From positions 124,001 through 188,000 of the forward strand of contig JAHDCU010000002.1 of assembly GCA_020629715.1 (NCBI GenBank): 64,000 nt of DNA. Direction: 5' to 3'. Position 1 is the stretch's first letter. Each line of letters starts with the position of its first letter. This document shows, in pieces, positions 18,201 through 26,728 of this stretch. Position numbers and translations under genes: made by a program. The stretch comes from Saprospiraceae bacterium. Its GTDB lineage: Bacteria > Bacteroidota > Bacteroidia > Chitinophagales > Saprospiraceae. Below the pieces are notes generated by a model, which ran no database searches, was not told where the DNA came from, and was given only the letters and a program-made list of their open reading frames with translations.

Positions 18201-18761
18201 ATCCGCATTCGTCAACTTCAATTTATTGACCGTTTCTCTTTTTCTAATTTTAAATTTTGATATACCAGCAGCCTGTTCAAACATCTTACGACGTGCTTGT
18301 TCTTTATCCTGAAGTATATCATCAACCATCCCAAGTGCGATGATAGCATAGGAGTTAGAACCAATACCTGTATCCATCAGCAGACTCTTGATATCTTTGA
18401 GCCTACAAGAGACACTATTGAGTCTATACTCAGAGTCACCATTTCGATAAAGAAGCCTACTTACCGTAAGTTGATTATACTCTGTTGGGAGTATCCCCTT
18501 ATCATTATCAAAGGTCAGAGACACTTGAGCCACTCCACCAGCTTTACGTGATTTGGTACCATTAAAAATCACATCTGACATCTGATCCAATCTGAGCTCT
18601 TTTCCCTTTTGCTCTCCGAGTACCCAGCGAATAGCATCAACGATATTGGACTTTCCACTTCCATTGGGACCTACGACTCCTGTTACCTGCTCATTGAAAT
18701 TGAGTATGGTCTGGTTGGCAAAACTTTTGAAGCCTTTGATCTCTATATTCTGGAGCCTCAT
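15207..18761 (-). CDS. smc: Chromosome segregation ATPase SMC
   Basis: The protein has 1184 residues, the normal SMC length. The Walker A is GPNGSGKS at 31-38. A long coiled coil follows, a hinge lies at about 505-660, and a second coiled coil returns to the ABC signature LSGGEKTLTA at 1082 and Walker B CVFDEVDAPLDD at about 1107. It forms the condensin ring that compacts and segregates the chromosome; its ScpA/ScpB partners are not in this window. I chose the ATG at 18761, because MRLQNIEIKGFKSF is the standard N-terminus and a -7 element (18774-18767) lies just upstream, which rules out the in-frame start at 18788. Confidence 0.96.
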   Translation of the reverse strand: MRLQNIEIKGFKSFANQTILNFNEQVTGVVGPNGSGKSNIVDAIRWVLGEQKGKELRLDQMSDVIFNGTKSRKAGGVAQVSLTFDNDKGILPTEYNQLTVSRLLYRNGDSEYRLNSVSCRLKDIKSLLMDTGIGSNSYAIIALGMVDDILQDKEQARRKMFEQAAGISKFKIRKRETVNKLKLTNADLDRVEDLLHEISENLKALEKQAKKAEKYLKLKEDYQYKSIVCAKLELEKLKESYETLKTKIREEQDLYRSLDTKIIEDEAKLAKEKKDHLLKEQQLSEFQKEQNRQLETIRSLENTKSLAIQKTQFLEERIQYLDNNIIQDQTKLDDHKSSVNLGQNAIENLQSKYQSLMEDINSSKQKYDLKKSEFENLKTKSDQKTAELEKLNTRLIDNEKNQALIKLNIENIESGIQSRRSELREYDEQIIGAQKQSETAGVEISRLQKIVETLEQQRQQAEESLQSISKSIEDKKKHLDIILRKQDAIRNERELIHSMIESFEGYPDSLKFLKTEWDHNLELLSDVISVKDDFKLCIEQYLEPFLNHYVVRSEKEAYKAIEVLNEAQKGKANFFVLDRIEEKASNNSPYAEDPRIISAMEVVSCDTKYHKLLESLFSHCYILDSGEVDSASLKYEEGTTILAKTGVFVDRGTEIYGGSIGLFEGSKLGRKSKLKSLDDSLEQISRDIVSFEESLQELELQKSKIEFKSIAQQINESRQALNDHIRNNEYTLEKIKAGEQRKSSAKEQIEREESRIKDLQEQNLALIQSYKEMDANRSKMLSEEGSDQYLSAFSEELSKLYEAYNKLQLKEIQDKGIIQSKKKDLAFEQNRIQELERRIQNYKQDKSRQDNELKDYLTKSKNAEAELLELYGQKTEKSESFSKIEAEFHKEREAITTLEDSIKKLVRSQNQSQLLINNLKDQFTDYKLKMNSVSERINIEFKIDLHQYSFEEEPPEYNEELKMKVERLRSRLYNYGEVNPMAVEAYAEMQKRHESITSQRDDIIEAKESLMDTIDEIQKNATERYLSAFNEVRNNFREVFRSLFTEDDDCDLVLLDPEHPVESQIDIIAKPKGKRPKSLSQLSGGEKTLTAIALLFGLYLLKPAPFCVFDEVDAPLDDANIQKFNKIIQKFSKDSQFIIVTHNKSTMADVDVLYGVYMQEQGVSGVAPVDFRNYDHEAVLQGAV

Positions 18762-18766
18762 GCAGG

Positions 18767-18774
18767 CAAAGATA
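18767..18774 (-). promoter_or_regulatory. -7 element before smc
   Basis: TATCTTTG on the minus strand matches the Bacteroidota -7 consensus TAnnTTTG and ends five bases before the smc ATG. No good -33 TTTG was found at the usual distance. It would give a leaderless or nearly leaderless mRNA. Confidence 0.4.
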
Positions 18775-18902
18775 TAGAAATATAGCACTATAAATAGCTA
18801 ATATTCAAGCTCTAAGAGTGAATGATTACAGTGCCCTAATAGAGAGCAACTTTTATATAATAAGCTGCTTACATATGAGCAAAAGACCTATCATTAAAAC
18901 GA

Positions 18903-20252
18903 TTAAACACTAAATGAATACCAAGACTTTTTATGGATATAGATATAGCAAAGCAGAAGAATAAATCCCCAGTAAACAAGCTCTACGCTCCAAGCCACTG
19001 CAGTGGATGATGAAAATACAACTATGCTTAAATATGCAAATAACATATAGACACAAGTGGCCGCCAGTTGTATATACATCACTTTTTTGGTAACCCCTAT
19101 ACCCATCATCCCATTCATCATAATGGATCCACATCCAAATATGATCATGATAGGCACCAACATAATCAAGGTATCATGTGCATGTGCGATCATACTCATG
19201 TCCTCCTTTCCAAATATGGGATACAACAATACTTCTGGCCATAAGGCTACAGGAATGGCAAAAGCTAGGGTAATCAAAATATTTAAAAATGCTGTTCTCT
19301 TAATGATAGGTAAAACTGCTTGTCTTTTTTGTTGACCTATAAAATTACTGACCAGGGTATTTATACCTGCAGAAAAACCCCAACACGGAATGGATAATAA
19401 TAGATAAACATTCCTCACCAAATTAGAAGCATCTAATGACTCAGCACCCATATATTGCTCTATAAGGGCAAAGAATAGAAACCAACTTCCAAGGCCAAAA
19501 ATCGACTGAATTACAATAGGCATGGATCTATCGTAGACTTGCCTGATAATAGAAAGATCAATCTTGGTGAATTGAAAAATATTAATCGCTCGCTTACGCT
19601 GATCAATAATCACATAGCCTACGAATACAATAAATGCAATCACCTCGGCAATAGTGGATGCAAGACCTGCACCTCGAATACCCATTGGTTCAATTTCTCC
19701 AAAACCGAATATTAGAATGTAATTTAAAATCACATTGGTCAATACCAGTACTATAGTATCAATGAGGATAAACTTTGTCCTGGCAATACCCGTATACAAA
19801 GCAATCAAACTTACCCCGAGGTAGCTAAAGAAAATACCATACGATCTAGGATAAATATATTCAAGGCATCGCTGATAATATTCTTCTGATTCAACGAATA
19901 GATCAAAGAGATAAGGTGATCCAAATTGTAACAAAAGGAACAATATAAGAGCTAAAATAAATTCAAAAGCGAATAGTGAATGAAAGCTCTTACGCAGTCC
20001 ATCGTAATCACTTTCACCATATCGTCGAGCAATAATAATCTGACCTCCACGGCTAAAACCATAACCAATAGAAGCTATCACTAGGTAGAAAACGCCAACC
20101 AATGCAATAGCGCCAAAATCATAAGAGTTTACACCACCGTAGTGATATAAAAATACATTATCACATAAAACAATGATGTTTTGAGCAGCACTACCAATCA
20201 TAATCGGTAGTGAAATAGATAATATCTGCCAGTAGCTCGTATTTAATTTCAT
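18903..20252 (-). CDS. MATE family efflux transporter
   Basis: The protein has 449 residues with about 12 hydrophobic segments in two similar halves. Family signs are the N-terminal SLPIMIGSAAQNIIVLCDNVFL, GFSRGGQIIIARRYGE and GAGLASTIAEVIAF. The second half has IPCWGFSAGINTLVSNFIGQ. MATE proteins export drugs or metabolites using a Na+ or H+ gradient; the substrate is not predictable. It is divergent from the S9 peptidase gene. Confidence 0.88.
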   Translation of the reverse strand: MKLNTSYWQILSISLPIMIGSAAQNIIVLCDNVFLYHYGGVNSYDFGAIALVGVFYLVIASIGYGFSRGGQIIIARRYGESDYDGLRKSFHSLFAFEFILALILFLLLQFGSPYLFDLFVESEEYYQRCLEYIYPRSYGIFFSYLGVSLIALYTGIARTKFILIDTIVLVLTNVILNYILIFGFGEIEPMGIRGAGLASTIAEVIAFIVFVGYVIIDQRKRAINIFQFTKIDLSIIRQVYDRSMPIVIQSIFGLGSWFLFFALIEQYMGAESLDASNLVRNVYLLLSIPCWGFSAGINTLVSNFIGQQKRQAVLPIIKRTAFLNILITLAFAIPVALWPEVLLYPIFGKEDMSMIAHAHDTLIMLVPIMIIFGCGSIMMNGMMGIGVTKKVMYIQLAATCVYMLFAYLSIVVFSSSTAVAWSVELVYWGFILLLCYIYIHKKSWYSFSV

Positions 20253-20395
20253 GGGGCCCTTCTGTCAGGAGCGAAGATAGTATTCTAGTCGATAATCTGT
20301 AGTAGCTCATCCATAATCTCTATTCGATACGATGGTTTTAACTATCTTTCCATTCTAGAAATTTGGCGATAATAAATCAACTTTAAACCATAACG

Positions 20396-22585
20396 ATGAT
20401 CAAACCAATAAGCTTACTTTTTTTCGCAACTTTGCTGCTCGTACAGTGCAGTACGGATACCAAAAATGTAACTCAAACTATGAGTCAAATAGCTGAAAAA
20501 GCAAAAACTACAAAAGCTCCATCTCCTGAGATGAAAGCACATGAGATGACTATCCATGGCGATACACGAGTAGATAATTATTATTGGATGAAGCTTTCAG
20601 ATGAACAAAAATTGAAAGAAACTCCAGATGCTCAAACTCAACAGGTCATCGATTATTTAGAAAGTGAAAATGAATATCTCGATACCTTGATGTCTCATAC
20701 CAAGGATCTACAGTCCTCTCTTTACGATGAAATCGTAGGTCGTATCAAGCAGACCGATATGTCGGTTCCATATAAGGACAATGGTTATTATTATATCACG
20801 AGATATGAAGAAGGAAAAGAGTATCCTATTCATAGTCGAAAAAAAGAGAATTTAAAGGCAGATGAAGAAGTCATGCTAGATGTCAATGTACTAGCAGAAC
20901 CATTTGAATACTACGCAGTTGGAGGCCGTAGTGTAAGTCCAAGTAATAAGATTTTAGCTTATGGAGTAGATACACTTAGTAGAAGAATCTACACTGTGAA
21001 GTTTAAAAATCTTGAAACCGGAGAACTCTTGTCCGATGAGATCGAAAATACAACTGGTGGTGTCACATGGGCCAATGATAATAAGACCGTTTTCTATACC
21101 AGAAAAGATGATGCTCTAAGAAGCTATAAAATATTTAAACATACACTTGGCACTGACTCCTCTAAAGATGTGGAAGTCTTTCATGAAAAAGATGAAACCT
21201 TTGGAACATTCGTATATAAGACTAAGAGCAAGCAATACATCGTTATAGGATCTTACGCAACAGTTAGTAACGAGTATAGATTTGTAAATGCGGATACTCC
21301 AAATGAACCGTTTACGATATTTCAGGCAAGAGAGCGTGACTTAGAGTACGGCATCTCACATTATCAAGATAAATGGTACATAACTACTAACAAGGACGGA
21401 GCAAAAAACTTCAAATTGATGACTTGTCCTTTGGATAAAACCAGTAAAGAATACTGGCAAGATGAAATAGCGCATCGACCTGAAGTATTACTAGAAGGGA
21501 TAGACATCTTCAAAGATCATATGGTATTGACAGAGCGTATCAATGGTATATCTAATATCCGAATTAAGTCGTGGGATGGAAATGATGATCATTATATTGA
21601 TTTCGGTGAGGATGCCTACCTAGCTTACACGTCTATCAATCCTGATTTTGACACCAAAACGCTACGAGTAGGGTTTACATCCTTGACAACTCCTAATAGT
21701 ACTTATGACTATGATATCTCTAGCAAAAAACTGAATCTTTTAAAGCAGCAAGAGGTAGTAGGTGGTTTCAACCCTGATGAATATACCTCAGAACGTATAT
21801 CTGTAAAAGCTCGTGATGGCATCGAAGTACCCGTTTCTATTGTATATAAAAAGACTACACCAAAAGATGGTAGTGCTCCTCTACTACTCTATGGATATGG
21901 ATCTTATGGCGCCAGTATGGAGCCATACTTCAGCTCTGTAAGATTGAGTCTTTTGGATAGAGGATTTATCTACGCTATAGCACATATAAGAGGTGGTCAA
22001 GAATTAGGTAGAAAGTGGTATGAAGATGGAAAGTTATTAAACAAGAAAAATACATTTACCGACTTTATAGACTGTGGTAAAGCACTTGTAGATCGAAACT
22101 ATACCAACAATGATAAGCTGTTTGCATTAGGAGGAAGCGCAGGTGGATTACTTATGGGAGCTGTGATCAATATGGAACCTAACATGTGGAAAGGAGTTAT
22201 AGCAGCCGTACCATTCGTAGATGTAGTGACTACCATGCTGGATGAAACTATACCATTGACTACTGGAGAGTATGATGAGTGGGGAAATCCAAACGAACAG
22301 GAATATTATGAATATATCAAAGAGTATAGCCCATATGACCAAGTGGAAGCCAAAGACTACCCTGCACTTATGATCACTACTGGATATCATGATAGTCAAG
22401 TGCAATATTGGGAGCCAGCTAAATGGGCTGCCAAATTACGCGAACTCAAGACTGATGATAATGCTTTAGTCATGTATTGCAATATGGATACTGGTCATGG
22501 TGGTGCTTCTGGGAGATTCAAAAGGTATAAAGAGACCGCTATGGAATACGCATTCTTTTTAGACCTTGCAGGTATTAGCGAATAA
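20396..22585 (+). CDS. S9 family prolyl oligopeptidase, lipoprotein
   Basis: The protein has 729 residues. The N-terminus has a lipobox-like LLLVQC, so the enzyme is probably anchored in the envelope. A beta-propeller spans about 100-470. The alpha/beta-hydrolase domain carries the triad: Ser581 in GGSAGG, Asp666 in GYHDSQV and His701 in DTGHGGASG. RGGQELGRKWYEDGKLLNKKNTF is typical of the oligopeptidase B/PtrB branch, which cleaves after basic residues in short peptides. It is the only gene on its strand between two minus-strand runs and ends seven bases from the convergent glycosyltransferase gene. Confidence 0.92.
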   Translation: MIKPISLLFFATLLLVQCSTDTKNVTQTMSQIAEKAKTTKAPSPEMKAHEMTIHGDTRVDNYYWMKLSDEQKLKETPDAQTQQVIDYLESENEYLDTLMSHTKDLQSSLYDEIVGRIKQTDMSVPYKDNGYYYITRYEEGKEYPIHSRKKENLKADEEVMLDVNVLAEPFEYYAVGGRSVSPSNKILAYGVDTLSRRIYTVKFKNLETGELLSDEIENTTGGVTWANDNKTVFYTRKDDALRSYKIFKHTLGTDSSKDVEVFHEKDETFGTFVYKTKSKQYIVIGSYATVSNEYRFVNADTPNEPFTIFQARERDLEYGISHYQDKWYITTNKDGAKNFKLMTCPLDKTSKEYWQDEIAHRPEVLLEGIDIFKDHMVLTERINGISNIRIKSWDGNDDHYIDFGEDAYLAYTSINPDFDTKTLRVGFTSLTTPNSTYDYDISSKKLNLLKQQEVVGGFNPDEYTSERISVKARDGIEVPVSIVYKKTTPKDGSAPLLLYGYGSYGASMEPYFSSVRLSLLDRGFIYAIAHIRGGQELGRKWYEDGKLLNKKNTFTDFIDCGKALVDRNYTNNDKLFALGGSAGGLLMGAVINMEPNMWKGVIAAVPFVDVVTTMLDETIPLTTGEYDEWGNPNEQEYYEYIKEYSPYDQVEAKDYPALMITTGYHDSQVQYWEPAKWAAKLRELKTDDNALVMYCNMDTGHGGASGRFKRYKETAMEYAFFLDLAGISE

Positions 22586-22592
22586 GCAAAAT

Positions 22593-23678
22593 TTAGCGAT
22601 ATATAGAAAGCAGCTTGGGTATTTCATTTTCCCAATGATATACTTCGGCTGCTTTTTTTGTATTTGCCTTTAAGCGATCATAGATTATATTATTTCCTTT
22701 CAAAGTTTCTATAGCTTTGACAATGGTATCATCGTCTATATCATCTATCAAGATACTAGTTTCATACTCAATATTAAGTGCTTGGTATGCAGGGGTGTTC
22801 ATACTTATACAGGGGATGGCTGATTGCATATAATCAAAGTATTTATTAGCCAGAGAATAGTAATAGTTTTTATTAGAAATATCGAGTAAATTGATACCAA
22901 TCCATGCTTTTTTTGTGAATGCACGAAGTGTATTAGGCTCTTGTTTCTCAATAAATACCACATTAGCCAAATTCTGAATTTCTACATTATTCTTCAATCT
23001 GTCAGTTATATCACCATCTCCTATTATCATAAGCTTTGCCCATGGCAATCTTGGCATCACATTGATCATCTCCTCGAGCCCCCTACCCATATTAATCACC
23101 CCTTGATACAATATGATATAATCTTCTTGTTGCTTATCAATATCGGTACGATCACTAACTTTCCACGGGACATTCTTTATAACATCAAAAGACCTACTAT
23201 ATCTACGATCCAGTTCTTTCGCCAATGATTCATTGACCGTATAAGCCATATCTGCTCTTGGAATGATAAATCTAGCTATTCCTCTCCAAATCAATTGAAT
23301 TAGCTTTCTATCGGTGATTTCTGGACTTTCTACATAATATTCGTGAGCATCATAGATCAATGGCTTATCTGATAGTTTTGAAACAATCCAGTTGGGTAAA
23401 GCAGTATCGAGATCCACGAAAGAATATTTATCCGCACGTCTCATGAATAATTTTAGAAGCAACCGAAAATTGAATTCGGCATATGCTAAAAAACCCTGAT
23501 GAAAGAAGCAATTGATAGGAGTTACGCGGTAGTCATCGGAGCTATAAACTGTAGATCTCGAAAATACACTAAGCTTATAGCCATTGGCAGATAATGCATC
23601 GCATATCTTTCTCATTCTCTGATCATATTGAAGATCAGAAAAAACGGATATACAGATATTTCCTTTATCGTTTTTCAA
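22593..23678 (-). CDS. Glycosyltransferase, probable GT4 family
   Basis: The protein has 361 residues. The N-terminal domain holds QRMRKICDALSANGYKLSVF and PLIYDAHEYYVESPEI. The C-terminal domain has LYQGVINMGRGLEEMI and KLMIIGDGD, the typical GT-B donor-site pattern (GxGxxG-like and IIGDGD). It should transfer an activated sugar to a cell-surface glycan. The start appears to be TTG at 23678, 18 bases after the recQ stop, so the two genes may be co-transcribed. Confidence 0.8.
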   Translation of the reverse strand: MKNDKGNICISVFSDLQYDQRMRKICDALSANGYKLSVFSRSTVYSSDDYRVTPINCFFHQGFLAYAEFNFRLLLKLFMRRADKYSFVDLDTALPNWIVSKLSDKPLIYDAHEYYVESPEITDRKLIQLIWRGIARFIIPRADMAYTVNESLAKELDRRYSRSFDVIKNVPWKVSDRTDIDKQQEDYIILYQGVINMGRGLEEMINVMPRLPWAKLMIIGDGDITDRLKNNVEIQNLANVVFIEKQEPNTLRAFTKKAWIGINLLDISNKNYYYSLANKYFDYMQSAIPCISMNTPAYQALNIEYETSILIDDIDDDTIVKAIETLKGNNIIYDRLKANTKKAAEVYHWENEIPKLLSIYR

Positions 23679-23696
23679 TCGTGTGGTACTGTTCTA

Positions 23697-25532
23697 CTAA
23701 ATTGATTTTAATATTTCCATAGCGAGTCGGCGTTTGTTGAATGGTACCGTTTTCAAAATCTCCGTAAAACTATAACCATCATTTTGCTTTTGCTTTACTA
23801 TGTTTTCTAATCGTGATTTTTGTTCAAGCGAAATACCATTGATCAGACAGCTATCACAAATCCCACAGTCAGATGATTTTTCTCCAAAATATGTAAGTAT
23901 AGTCTTTTGCCTACATTCATTCGTATTGATAAGATCATGTATACTTTTCAATCTATTTTTTTTGGATTGAAATGTACGAGTTATGCGTTCTGCAAGAGTT
24001 AGAAAAACATCTCGACGTATCCGGCTATGTGCCAAATATAACTTGGGGTTATTTGATTTTTCAATGTATGAAATTAGCTTTTTAGCAGTCATATCAATTA
24101 ATAGCTTCTTAAATACATCTTGTGGCACCTTTAAAACAGAAGCTATTTTTAGTTCCTCCACCTTAACATAGGCATGCAGTACATTTTGAAATCGTCGCAA
24201 TAAATATTGAATCAATTTATGTTGTAATGATTCTTTATCCATAGATCGAATGACTGCTGTAGATGCCAATACTTTCATAGATGATGACGACTCAAAATGC
24301 TTGGAAAGCTCCCAAAGTCCCAATCTTTGTATGGCCTCCAATATTTTTTCAATTCTTGTAGCATTGATATTAAATTTTGTCGCTAACAACCCTATATCCA
24401 CGGACAATACGCGGTCTACACCATCGTGTATAGCCACATCATTTAGCCTCATTACGTAATCATAAACATCATATAATTCTTTGGATTTAAGTCTATGATA
24501 GTCCAAAGAATCCAGTGATTTTGCGAGATCATGATTATTTAATAAAGAAACGGCATAGGATTTCAATCCATCCCTGCCTGCTCGACCTATTTCTTGATAA
24601 TACTCTTCTATACTAGGAGCTACGTCAAGATGTATCACAAGCCGCACATTAGACTTATCGATCCCCATACCAAAAGCATTAGTACATACAATCAGCCTCA
24701 CCTCATTAGTGATCCATTTATATTGGGCTTGATCTCTTCGTTCAGTTGATAGTCCTGCATGATAGTAATCTACCGATATTCCTCTGGCTTTTATTCTTTT
24801 GGCATACTTTTCTACTCCAAGTCTATTTCTAAGGTATAAAATTGCGGATCCATCAACATGATTCAATAAATGTATAACATCCTCTAATTTTTGCTCAGAA
24901 TGTTGGATAGTGATCGATATATTATCTCTCAAAAATGACTTGGTAAATAACTTTTTTTGATCGAAAAGCAATATGTCATTAATATCGTCAATCACCCTAG
25001 GTGTTGCAGTAGCTGTAACTGCAATGATAGGCTTCCTAAGCAATTCTACTAGTCCTGAAATTTGCAAATATGAGGGTCTAAAATCAAATCCCCACTGAGA
25101 AATACAATGTGCCTCATCTACAGCAATGTACTTGACATTCCAATGTATTATCGACTCTAATATCCTAGAAGAGCTAAGACGTTCTGGTGATAGATATACG
25201 ATCCTATAAGCACCGTTAATTATATTATCCAGCTCTATGGTAAAAGATCGTTTATTGAGCTTTGAACTAAGCGCTATGGCTTTGATATTTCGTTTTTTCA
25301 ACTGATGAACTTGATCTTCCATCAGGGCAATTAATGGTGATATTACGACCGCGACACCAGCATGATGGCATAGTATAGGTATTTGAAAACAAATGGACTT
25401 ACCTCCTCCTGTAGGCAGTAATGCAACAGTATTACTGCCCGCTAAAACAGAATCAATGATATCTTCTTGTAAAGGACGAAAATCATTGTATCCCCAATAT
25501 TTGGATAATATTTCTTTCGGTTTATAATCCAC
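23697..25532 (-). CDS. recQ: RecQ family ATP-dependent DNA helicase, short form
   Basis: The protein has 611 residues. The Walker A is LLPTGGGKS, the DEAH box is VDEAHCISQWGFDFR and motif VI is QEIGRAGRDG. The four zinc-binding cysteines lie near the C-terminus (540, 556, 559, 562), after a helical/winged-helix-like part. In E. coli RecQ they directly follow the helicase core. No HRDC domain is seen. It should unwind DNA 3' to 5' in repair and recombination. The start is GTG at 25532, since the next Met is far inside. Confidence 0.9.
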   Translation of the reverse strand: MDYKPKEILSKYWGYNDFRPLQEDIIDSVLAGSNTVALLPTGGGKSICFQIPILCHHAGVAVVISPLIALMEDQVHQLKKRNIKAIALSSKLNKRSFTIELDNIINGAYRIVYLSPERLSSSRILESIIHWNVKYIAVDEAHCISQWGFDFRPSYLQISGLVELLRKPIIAVTATATPRVIDDINDILLFDQKKLFTKSFLRDNISITIQHSEQKLEDVIHLLNHVDGSAILYLRNRLGVEKYAKRIKARGISVDYYHAGLSTERRDQAQYKWITNEVRLIVCTNAFGMGIDKSNVRLVIHLDVAPSIEEYYQEIGRAGRDGLKSYAVSLLNNHDLAKSLDSLDYHRLKSKELYDVYDYVMRLNDVAIHDGVDRVLSVDIGLLATKFNINATRIEKILEAIQRLGLWELSKHFESSSSMKVLASTAVIRSMDKESLQHKLIQYLLRRFQNVLHAYVKVEELKIASVLKVPQDVFKKLLIDMTAKKLISYIEKSNNPKLYLAHSRIRRDVFLTLAERITRTFQSKKNRLKSIHDLINTNECRQKTILTYFGEKSSDCGICDSCLINGISLEQKSRLENIVKQKQNDGYSFTEILKTVPFNKRRLAMEILKSI

Positions 25533-25537
25533 AAACT

Positions 25538-25568
25538 AAAAATGGCTGCCCTGAAGCTAGCCATTTTA
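25538..25568 (-). terminator. Intrinsic terminator after the DUF6089 gene
   Basis: AAAATGGCT (25539-25547) pairs with AGCCATTTT (25559-25567), with a T5 run on the minus strand. It separates the DUF6089 gene from recQ. Confidence 0.75.
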
Positions 25569-25591
25569 TATAATCTTAAGCTAATTGATTC

Positions 25592-26449
25592 TTAAAAAGT
25601 TGGGCAACCTAGTTGATCACCTGAACCACCAAATCCACCCTCAAAACGGTAGTTTATTCCAACCATTCCAGAAAAATAATAATCCTTTATACTAGCCTTC
25701 CCACGTTGATCTCCAGTGAGTCTTCTTTCGGGGTCAAATATACCCGTGACTTCACCCGTTCTATCGCTCAATATTGCGGAGAGTTCACCATTACCAGCTT
25801 CTAACTCTGAATAATTGACATATGATTTACTCAAATCATCTAAATGATCAGTAAACGTTCTTCTTCCTAATAATTCTAAAGATAAGGTTAGGTTATTATT
25901 TAAGCCAATCTTCAGCCCCCCACCAAAAGGAATACTTATTTGATGCAAACTATACTTTTCCTCAAATCCAGGCATTCCTTGACCCTCTGTACCTAAGGGC
26001 TGTAACTCTATTAATTGTCCTTGATATAGCGCCTTAGGATTATGCTTATAATAAGCAACACCACCTACCAGATATGGAGTAAAAGATCTCCCCGATCTGC
26101 CATCTGGACTAAAACTCAGTAAATTATACTCTACCAATCCAGCAAGCTCAGTAACATTATTTTGAAAGCTCAGATTTCTCAGTTTTTGCCAATCTTGTGA
26201 TGACATACTATCATTACCAACTATCTTTAGAAATGAAAGATTACCTCTGAATGATAATTTTGGACTCAAAATGTAAGATGCATTCAATGCAAATCCAAAT
26301 CTCAAATTCTTCAAATTAGTAGATAATTCAGGAGCATCCATATCTCCAGTGTAATACGATCCACCTAGCTGAAGACCAAATTCCAACTGTTGACTAAAAA
26401 CTGTCGATGTAGAAAGAACAATAATTAATGATAATAAGAACCCTTTCAT
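25592..26449 (-). CDS. DUF6089 family outer-membrane protein
   Basis: The protein has 285 residues with a signal peptide ending VFSQQ. ELGLQLGGSYYTGDMDAPEL, the ASYILSPKLSFRGNLSF strand pair, TPYLVGGVAYYKHNPKA and LELLGRRTFTDHLDDLS fit the DUF6089 group of Bacteroidota. These are exported barrel-like proteins of unknown function. A -7 element lies 34 bases upstream of its start. A tandem triple TTGAG occurs in its leader. Confidence 0.8.
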   Translation of the reverse strand: MKGFLLSLIIVLSTSTVFSQQLEFGLQLGGSYYTGDMDAPELSTNLKNLRFGFALNASYILSPKLSFRGNLSFLKIVGNDSMSSQDWQKLRNLSFQNNVTELAGLVEYNLLSFSPDGRSGRSFTPYLVGGVAYYKHNPKALYQGQLIELQPLGTEGQGMPGFEEKYSLHQISIPFGGGLKIGLNNNLTLSLELLGRRTFTDHLDDLSKSYVNYSELEAGNGELSAILSDRTGEVTGIFDPERRLTGDQRGKASIKDYYFSGMVGINYRFEGGFGGSGDQLGCPTF

Positions 26450-26483
26450 AGGTTTTGATTGAGTTGAGTTGAGTAAATGAATT

Positions 26484-26491
26484 CAAATATA
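26484..26491 (-). promoter_or_regulatory. -7 element before the DUF6089 gene
   Basis: TATATTTG on the minus strand fits TAnnTTTG and would give a leader of about 25-30 bases. A -33 box is not clear. Confidence 0.4.
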
Positions 26492-26632
26492 CATTAAAAT
26501 AAATTTTAATATGTTTTTTTTTCTACAATAATTGTCTTGTAATCAAGGACGACAGAATGAATTGAAACTATAAAGGGCTCTTAATCTCACAGCCTCAATT
26601 ATAATAACCAATCATACATCGGGTTTATTACA

Positions 26633-26679
26633 TTTGGAGTGTCAAATAGATAGCATTAAGATCTATCTTGGCATTCAAA
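26633..26679 (+). other. Imperfect hairpin in the subtilase leader
   Basis: TTTGGA, TGTCAA and GATAG (26633-26661) pair in order with CTATC, TTGGCA and TTCAAA (26663-26679), leaving small bulges, about 50 bases before the S8 peptidase ATG. It may be a leader regulatory structure. The 279-base gap 26450-26728 otherwise shows only the DUF6089 promoter element. Confidence 0.3.
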
Positions 26680-26728
26680 TTGTTACCTTACTATTACAAA
26701 CTTCAAATATTTATAAAAACGTACATAT

